Assembly: GCA_007693535.1 (NCBI GenBank)
Contig: REDK01000128.1
Location: forward strand, 1 to 52,709
Direction of reading: 5' to 3'
DNA: 52,709 nucleotides
Source of the DNA: Chromatiaceae bacterium
GTDB taxonomy: Bacteria > Pseudomonadota > Gammaproteobacteria > Chromatiales > Chromatiaceae
Shown here: piece by piece, positions 47,617-52,709 of the stretch
Numbering within the stretch: the first letter of the stretch is position 1
How the letters are laid out: the number at the start of each line of letters is the position of its first letter
The notes under the pieces: model-generated
The model's input: only the letters and a program-made list of their open reading frames with translations
Told to the model about the DNA's origin: nothing
Databases searched by the model: none
Made by a program: the position numbers and the translations under genes

Positions 47617-49855
47617 AACCCCACCTCAACGATCTGCGAGCCACCGGCGGGGTGGGGGCAGTGATTCCGGTCCGACGGTTGGGACTGTTGGATGGCAAGA
47701 TCGATCTCCCCTGACCCCTCTCCGCTCGCTCCTCTTCACCCTTGCGGGATGCACCCCATGGTTGGTGTCGGGCGCAGGGCTCCCCCTCGACTCCGCGGAC
47801 GCGGCCGGGCTGCGCGAGCGGGTCCCCTTGGTGCTCGCCTCCAGCGAGATCCCGCCGTTCGGGCTGCTGCGCGATGGGCGCCCGAGCGTCGAGCGGCTCG
47901 ATCGGGCGGTTGCGGCGCCCCTGCCGGCCGAGGTCGCGGCCTCGCAGGCGATCTGGTTCGACCCCGAGGGCGGCGATTCGCCTGCCCCGGTTGCGTCGCG
48001 CGCGGTGACGCTATCGGCGGCCGAGCGCGCCTTCTTGCGGGATCACCCGGAAGTGGTGCTCGGCATCGACGCGCGGTGGGAGCCGCTGGTGTTCGTGGAG
48101 GAGGATGGCCGCCTGACCGGCATCGATGTGGACACGCTGGAGGTGATCGGCGTTGCCCTCGGCATCCGCTTTCGGTTGGAGACCGGCAATTGGGAAGACT
48201 TGGTGCGCCGCGCCGAGGCCCGGGAGATCGACGGTCTCTCGGCCTCGGTCGCGCACCCGGACCGGCGCGACCAATTTCTGTTCACCCGACCTTATGTCGA
48301 GGCGCGCCGGACGGTGTTCGTGCGGTCCGGCAACCCGCTTGGCATCCGCTCCCTCGCCGACCTGGCCGGTAAGCGGATTGGTTACCAGCGGGGCAACCTG
48401 AGCGACCGCAAGCGCATCGATCAGGCGCCAGGAGCGATTGCCGTTCCGCTGCCCGACCCGCTGTCGGTTATCAACGCACTCGGCCACGACGCGGTCGATG
48501 CCGCAGTCAATACCGACGCGCTGATGTTCCTGTTGGCCCGCCTGCGCCGGCACGACATCGTGCCGGCGTTTGTGCTGCCGGAACAGGTCTCGCTGGTGTT
48601 CTCCATCCGCAAGGACTGGCCGGAGCTGGTCAGCGCCATGAACAAGGTGCTGGTGACCCTGACCCCGGCGGAGCGGCTCGCGATCGCCGGGCGCTACCTG
48701 CGTTGGGACCAGTCCGCCCACACCGGCGTGCCGCTGTCCGCGGTCGAACGGTCCTGGCTGGCCCAGCGCGGGCAGCGCCTGCGCTATTGCTTCAGTCCGG
48801 TCTGGCGACCGTACGACTACATCGAGGGTGGCGTGCATCAGGGCATCTTCCGCGATCAACTGGATTTGCTTGGGGAGAAGCTGGGCGTGACCTTCGAACC
48901 GGTGGTTTCGGCTAGCTGGAGCGAGGCCCTGGCCCGCAGCCGGGCCGGCGACTGCGAGCTACTGAGCGGTGCGGTGGCGACCGCCGAGCGGCGGGCCTGG
49001 CTCGACTTTACTGCGGCCTTCAAGCACCTGACCCACGTGCTGGTGGCTCCGGCGCGCGAACCCTTCGTCGCGGACCTCAAGGCCTTGGCGGGGCGAGTGA
49101 TCACGGTCCCGGCCGCCTCGGCGATCGCGGCGCAACTGCGTGAGCAGCATCCTGAGCTTGAATTGCTTGCGGTGGATGACCTCGACGAGGCGGTCGCCGC
49201 GATCCGCGCGGATCGGGCCTATGCGGCGCTGGCGACGCTGGAGCATGCCGCCGATACGATTGCCCGCAGCGCCGGCGAGCTGCGCGTGGTCGCACAACTG
49301 CCGGATCCCTATCCGGTCTCGATCGCGGTGCGCCGTGACGAACCGGTGCTGCTTGGAATCATGGACAAGGCCCTGGCCAGCGTCACCCCCGCCGAACGCG
49401 ATGCCCTCAACCGCCGCGCCACCACCTTCACCATCCGCCAGCATTTGGATCTGACCCGCCTCTGGCCGTTCCTGGTCATCGCGCTGACCGCGGCCGGGTT
49501 TCTGCTGCTGCGCCAGCGCGAGCTGGCGCGCCTGAACCGGGCGCTGCGGAGCGCGCGCGATGCCGCCGAGGCCGCCGTCGCCGCCGAAGGCCTCTGCGCC
49601 CCCGAGGCGGTAGTCTCAACCTGCATCCAAAGCGATCGCCACGCCTATCCCATGTTCTCGCTCGGCTTCGAGCGCCATGTCGCGCGCATCCTCTCCTGGC
49701 TGCACCAGACCACCCCCATCGTCAGCGCCGGGCGGCAAGGGACCTTTTCCTACCCCAACATGCACCAAACCATGCGCGACGGCGAGCGCGCCGCCATGTC
49801 TTTAGTCCCGGCGGCGGCCAGCCAGCGGAGTCCGGGGCTTCAGCCCCGGCGGTGA
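47603..49855 (+). pseudogene. Truncated BvgS-like sensor (two solute-binding domains) fused to an FAD-enzyme fragment
   Basis: An exported N-terminus (about LLFTLAGCTPWLVSGAGL) leads into two tandem family-3 solute-binding domains, roughly nt 48010-48710 and 48750-49430, as in periplasmic sensors of BvgS-type kinases. One membrane helix follows (LWPFLVIALTAAGFLLL) and the start of a cytoplasmic coiled coil. Then the sequence changes: instead of kinase or GGDEF domains there are about 75 residues (YPMFSLGFERHVARIL... SAGRQGTFSYPNMHQTM) resembling the C-terminus of FAD-dependent amine-oxidase/UDP-galactopyranose-mutase-like proteins. The junction is near 49590. This looks like a deletion fusion, so signalling output is lost. 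The start is uncertain (GTG 47603, TTG 47762 or GTG 47765). Confidence 0.65.
49832..49849. terminator. Compact GC hairpin (REP-like) at the end of the fused pseudogene
   Basis: ccggggc and gccccgg flank the 4-base loop ttca. It encodes the last residues of the fused frame (SPGLQPRR). Such ccggggcttcagccccgg units recur as dispersed hairpins in many genomes; no T-tract follows. Confidence 0.4.
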
Positions 49856-49992
49856 CCGCCGCGGCCAGTGGCGGCCGCGCGTCCGCGGCTCAAGCCACGG
49901 GCAGGCAGCCTCGTCTGCAATTGTCGGATTGGTCCTGAACCCGCGTCGGGCTGATATACTGACGGCGTCAGCAAGATGACCCTTTCATAGAC

Positions 49993-50406
49993 ATGGCCCT
50001 GGCGCAGGAAGACATCCAGTTCATCAAAGACCACCTTGGCGACTGGCTGGCGGAGCGGTCGCTCGGCAAGCCGCCGGCGGTCTACGAGATCGAGCTGCGC
50101 GAGCGCATGGTGCGGGTCGAGGAGGCACTCAAGCACCAGCGTGAGCTGATGCGCGAAGGCTTCGCGCGGATGGACGAGCGGTTCGAGGCGGCCGAGCAGC
50201 GCCATCGCGAATTGCGCCAAGACATGCAGGCGCGCTTCGAGCAGGTCGACAAGCGCTTCGAGCAGGTCGACAAGCGCTTCGAGCAGGTCGACAAGCGCTT
50301 CGAGGAGCTGACGCGCCGTATCGACCGCTTCATGATCTGGTCATTCGGGACAACGGTCGCCATCGGCGGAGTCGTTGTCACCCTGGTCAAGTTCTGGAAT
50401 CCCTGA
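49993..50406 (+). CDS. Coiled-coil protein with C-terminal membrane anchor
   Basis: This 137-residue protein starts with a helical segment (EDIQFIKDHLGDWLAERS), continues as a long coiled coil (about residues 35-112) and ends in one membrane helix (MIWSFGTTVAIGGVVVTLV). The coil contains FEQVDKR three times in perfect tandem, then a diverged fourth copy. Small coiled-coil proteins with a C-terminal TM are common near mobile or toxin-rich regions, but the function is unknown. A TATACT hexamer about 35 bases upstream could be a -10 box. No family was assigned with confidence. Confidence 0.6.
   Translation: MALAQEDIQFIKDHLGDWLAERSLGKPPAVYEIELRERMVRVEEALKHQRELMREGFARMDERFEAAEQRHRELRQDMQARFEQVDKRFEQVDKRFEQVDKRFEELTRRIDRFMIWSFGTTVAIGGVVVTLVKFWNP
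50233..50295 (+). repeat. Three perfect 21-bp tandem copies inside a coiled-coil gene
   Basis: Units start at 50233, 50254 and 50275 and are identical; a diverged copy follows. Each encodes seven residues (one coiled-coil heptad), so copy-number change preserves both frame and heptad phase. Confidence 0.92.
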
Positions 50407-50526
50407 TCCTTCCCCAGGACCGCTGTCCGTGGTTGTCGCTCGCTAGAGGCACGGCTATCCTCCTGGTTGCTCCTCATAACCCGACCGCACGGCATCACCA
50501 CCGTGGTGACACTTGGAGTTGAGCCA

Positions 50527-50775
50527 GTGCAAGCGACCCAGAACAGCGATTACTGCGCGTGGGCCCTGGAGGCCGCCGAGCATCTGCGCTCTGGCCGTCT
50601 GAGCGAGGTGGATCTCAACAACGTCGCGCAGGAACTCGAAGACATGGGGAAGGCCCAGAGGCACGCGTTGTCGAGCCACCTCGAGGTCTTGAACTGCAAC
50701 CGTCGGCGCCCTCCCTTTCAGGCGGCTGACCCCAAACCGTCTACCAAGCCCTTGGCGTGGCAGTTGCAGACCTGA
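50527..50775 (+). pseudogene. Truncated DUF29 family gene
   Basis: From the GTG at 50527 (ggag nine bases upstream) the first 55 residues match the start of DUF29 proteins: DYCAWALEAAEHLRSGRLSEVDLNNVAQELEDMGKAQRHALSSHLEVL. The usual continuation of about 90 residues is replaced by unrelated sequence. The break falls at ggtcttgaactgcaac (about 50686-50701), which resembles the end of the inverted-repeat element at 51618, so an insertion probably cut the gene. DUF29 genes are common accessory genes of unknown function in cyanobacteria and purple sulfur bacteria. Confidence 0.6.
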
Positions 50776-50829
50776 CCGACCATCGCACGCCCGCGGCTCC
50801 AGCCCTTGGCGCGGCGTTTCAAGACCTGA
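50747..50829. repeat. Diverged direct repeat carrying element-like ends
   Basis: agcccttggcgtggcagttgcagacctgacc (50747 onward) and agcccttggcgcggcgtttcaagacctgatc (50801 onward, shown here only as landmarks) are diverged copies, each ending in an (a)agacctga(c/t) motif like the right arm of the element at 51618-51702. Confidence 0.55.
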
Positions 50830-50954
50830 TCAACAGCTAGCCGACTCCACCCGTGCGGTGGCCGATCCCAAACTGCTCCAGTTCGGGACCCTCCCGGCTT
50901 GCGCCCGCCCACCCCCCGCCCACCTCAAGCGCCCCAGGGCATCCGCTGGGGCGA

Positions 50955-51602
50955 TTACCGCCCTCCGCCCGGCGCCGCACCGAGCAGATCCTCAACGCTG
51001 GCGGCATCGAAAATGCCATCCAGCCACGCATCGAGCTGTGCCTCGGGCGCCGCCGCAACGCGCTGCAAGGCCCACGCCGGCAGCGCGCCGAAGCGGCGGG
51101 TGAGCTGCCGACGCAGCGTCCCCGCTTTGCCCTCGGCCTTGCCCTCGGCCTTACCCTTCGCCTCACCCTCGGCAAAGATGGACTGATAGGCCTGCGTCTC
51201 TTGGATGGGGGTGACCAGATTCAACATGGTCCAAATCTCCTGTGCACTGAGGCTGCGGAAGCGTTCAAAAAACCAAAACTCCAGCACATTGGACAGCGTC
51301 TCGCGGCGCTCTTCGTCCAACGGCGCCTGTTGGATCGTCTGCCACAGCGCCGGGGCGCGCGCGGTGAGTTCGGCGTCGCTGTCGATGAGCAGCGGCGCGA
51401 ACACCGCCACATAGGGATTCTCCGGCTCGCGCGCCATCGGCTCGCGCAGCACGCCATCGAGACTGACACATCGGATCGGCGAGCCCGGCGCGTGCACCCA
51501 ACTGGGGCGGGTGGGGCCGTCGGCCGCGCGCAGAAACACCGCGATACCCAGCACATCGCGCTCGGGGTGTTGCTCGCCATAGAGGCCGATCTTCGCGCTC
51601 AA
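50955..51602 (-). pseudogene. C-terminal part of an Rpn/PD-(D/E)XK-type transposase-like protein
   Basis: The reading frame (215 codons from TTG 51602) resembles the later part of Rpn-family recombination-promoting nuclease/putative transposase proteins: an RDVLGIAVFLRA strand, the RSLSAQEIWTMLNLVTPIQETQAYQSIF segment, a Lys/Gly/Glu repeat (AEGEAKGKAEGKAEGKAG, 12-bp units) and a DUF4351-like helical end. The N-terminal catalytic core expected before it is missing. The gene is cut 16 bases from the end of the inverted-repeat element at 51618, which probably removed or displaced the 5' part. A functional protein is unlikely. Confidence 0.6.
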
Positions 51603-51617
51603 ATTGTAGAGCGCTGA

Positions 51618-51702
51618 TGGGGTCAGGTCTTGAAATACGACATTCGCCGGGATCGAAGACGGGGCCCATTTCGAAACTGTGGCAATTCAAGACCTGACCC
51701 CA
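51618..51702. mobile_element. 85-bp element with perfect 17-bp inverted ends (MITE/REP-like)
   Basis: tggggtcaggtcttgaa (51618-51634) and its exact complement ttcaagacctgacccca (51686-51702) bound a 51-base interior with no coding capacity. Degenerate versions of the same arm occur at 50686, 50764, 50815 and 52471. No transposase is present, so it would be moved in trans if mobile. Confidence 0.65.
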
Positions 51703-51727
51703 CGTTTGCCTGACCCCTTTGCGGTGC

Positions 51728-51772
51728 GTATGCCGCTATACTGCCATCAAATCTCGCAAGGTGATGGCATAC
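51728..51772. promoter_or_regulatory. Candidate operator/promoter of the vapBC-type operon
   Basis: gtatgcc (51728-51734) and ggcatac (51766-51772) form a 7-bp inverted repeat directly upstream of the antitoxin ATG (51777). A TATACT hexamer (51737-51742) lies between the arms as a possible -10. Ribbon-helix-helix antitoxins usually repress their own promoter at such sites. Confidence 0.4.
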
Positions 51773-51776
51773 ACAC

Positions 51777-52025
51777 ATGGTTCGGATGCAGATCCAATTC
51801 AGCGAGGATCAACTGCGCCTGTTGCGCGAGCAAGCGGCCAGCGAGCAGGCATCGGTGTCTGAGATCGTACGCCGTGCCGTCGACAGATGGATCGATGCGC
51901 GCGCCCAGCCGACCACGGACGAGCGCCGCCGCCGTGCCATCGCCGCCGCCGGCCACTTTGCGTCGGGCCATCGAGACATCGCCGAGCGTCATGACGATTA
52001 TCTGCCAGACGCCTTCGAGCAGTGA
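51777..52025 (+). CDS. Ribbon-helix-helix antitoxin (VapB-like)
   Basis: This 82-residue protein has an N-terminal ribbon-helix-helix: strand MQIQFSEDQ, then helices LRLLREQAASEQASVSEIVRRAVDRWID. The C-terminal half (GHFASGHRDIAERHDDYLPDAFEQ) is the usual toxin-binding tail. It overlaps the toxin start by four bases (GTGA), so the pair is coupled. It should neutralise the PIN toxin and repress the operon. A second ATG three codons in is possible. Confidence 0.85.
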   Translation: MVRMQIQFSEDQLRLLREQAASEQASVSEIVRRAVDRWIDARAQPTTDERRRRAIAAAGHFASGHRDIAERHDDYLPDAFEQ

Positions 52026-52426
52026 TCTTCGTCGACAATTCCACCTTCTTCGCCATCCTCGATCGGGACGACGATGCCCACGCGTTGGCGCGGCAAACCT
52101 GGACCGCCCTGCTATCGGCGGATACGCCGGCATTGCTGTTGACCAGCAGCTATGTGCTTGTCGAATCCTTCGCGTTGACCCAGTCGCGCTTGGGTCTCGA
52201 TGCCGTCCGAGCGCTGCATGAGGACATCCTACCCGTGGTCTCGGTGCACTGGGTGCTGGAGCAGGATCACGCCGCGGCCGTCAGTGCCCTGTTGACCGCC
52301 AATCGCCGGCGCCTGAGCCTGGTCGATTGTGGTAGCTTCCAGATCATGCGGCGGCTCGGTGTCCGCCAAGCCTTAGCGTTCGATCAGCACTTCGCCGAGC
52401 ACGGGTTCGAGCTCGTCCAACCCTAG
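52022..52426 (+). CDS. PIN-domain ribonuclease toxin (VapC-like)
   Basis: This 134-residue PIN-domain protein has the four acidic active-site residues in place: Asp5 (FVDNS), Glu48 (YVLVESFA), Asp102 (LSLVDCGSF) and Asp121 (LAFDQHF). VapC toxins cleave tRNA or rRNA and stop translation when the antitoxin is lost. The start is GTG at 52022, overlapping the antitoxin stop, and the sequence then begins with the family strand IFVDNS. The region around it is full of element remnants, in keeping with an accessory island. Confidence 0.88.
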   Translation: MIFVDNSTFFAILDRDDDAHALARQTWTALLSADTPALLLTSSYVLVESFALTQSRLGLDAVRALHEDILPVVSVHWVLEQDHAAAVSALLTANRRRLSLVDCGSFQIMRRLGVRQALAFDQHFAEHGFELVQP

Positions 52427-52436
52427 TGAGTCAGAA

Positions 52437-52490
52437 TGGGGTCACCATTTAGCTCAGTTCACGGGGTCTTGAAATGCAACACAACTGGGC
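52437..52490. repeat. Degenerate remnant of the inverted-repeat element
   Basis: ggggtc (52440) and, about 30 bases later, ggggtcttgaaatgcaac (52471 onward) repeat parts of the left arm of the element at 51618. They lie between the vapC-type gene and the convergent PIN gene. Confidence 0.4.
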
Positions 52491-52503
52491 GCTGTTTTGG
52501 AGG

Positions 52504-52709
52504 TCACTGCCGTTCCGGGTACGTCCGCCCGCCGGCTTGTTGCATGGCGGTGGCCAGCTTGGTATCGAATGTGGCCAGCGTGGAATCAGTGCGCAGCGCC
52601 AGCTCCAGGTAGGTCGCGTCATAGGCGGTCAGCTGGAACTGCCGGCCCAGCGCCATAATGCTTTCTTGCCGGTGCGAGATCTCGGCCTCGTCCGTGACGA
52701 TGGGCAGCC
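52504..52709 (-). CDS. PIN-domain toxin, C-terminal part (cut by window edge)
   Basis: The last 68 codons of a minus-strand gene are visible; the rest lies beyond the right edge. The sequence (TDEAEISHRQESIMALGRQF, then LTAYDATYLELALR and LATFDTKLATAM) matches the C-terminal half of VapC-type PIN toxins, with the third and fourth active-site Asp residues in AYDATYLEL and TFDTKLA. It is convergent with the complete vapBC pair and belongs to a different VapC subgroup. Its antitoxin should lie just outside the window. Confidence 0.75.
   Translation of the reverse strand, partial: LPIVTDEAEISHRQESIMALGRQFQLTAYDATYLELALRTDSTLATFDTKLATAMQQAGGRTYPERQ

Noticed and set aside
50233-50295. CRISPR-like direct repeats
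   Set aside because: The units are contiguous with no spacers and lie inside a coding frame in heptad register.

Overview
The window comes from a high-GC, chemo- or photolithoautotrophic gammaproteobacterium, most like a purple sulfur bacterium (Chromatiaceae). The reasons are a proteobacterial-type phosphoribulokinase, a HoxYH-type NiFe hydrogenase with its own maturation protease, a DAB-type inorganic-carbon uptake system, glycogen-breakdown genes, and gammaproteobacterial gene orders (yqgE-ruvX-pyrR-pyrB-pyrC', plsY/folB-folK, leuS-lptE-holA). No rRNA, tRNA or CRISPR array was found. Assignments rest on reading motifs and gene order; no database search was possible.

Layout. 1-5064: a lipoprotein cut by the window edge, Hsp33, WrbA, Hda, an MFS transporter and a zinc-ribbon membrane protein. 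5742-10136: a hox cluster, hoxU-hoxY-(exported coiled-coil protein)-hoxH-hoxW, with no hoxF or hoxE next to it. 10390-14705 (minus strand): pyrimidine genes, with a catalytically degenerate dihydroorotase-like protein, plus ruvX and yqgE. 14971-18152: Fe superoxide dismutase, a SAM methyltransferase and phosphoribulokinase. 18444-25240: lipid, folate/pterin, UDP-glucuronate and DNA-repair genes, with a heptanucleotide repeat array that supplies the recJ stop codon. 25274-37738: a long minus-strand block from glgX through a GH57 enzyme, a DUF4912 protein, SprT-like, TerB-like, leuS, lptE and holA to glpK.

38272-47616 is the most interesting part. A PAS-PAS histidine kinase and a FixJ/NarL-type regulator precede a carbon-uptake operon: dabB, a small eight-helix membrane protein, and dabA. 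DabA is encoded as two overlapping reading frames: a 181-residue N-terminal piece and a 923-residue body that keeps the Zn-ligand pattern.

47617-52709 is an accessory, decaying region. It holds a truncated two-domain solute-binding sensor fused to a fragment of an unrelated FAD enzyme, a coiled-coil protein grown by 21-bp duplications, truncated DUF29 and Rpn-like genes, an 85-bp element with perfect 17-bp inverted ends plus degenerate relatives, a vapBC-type toxin-antitoxin pair, and the end of a second PIN toxin. Short tandem duplications, several with 12-bp period, recur through the window.
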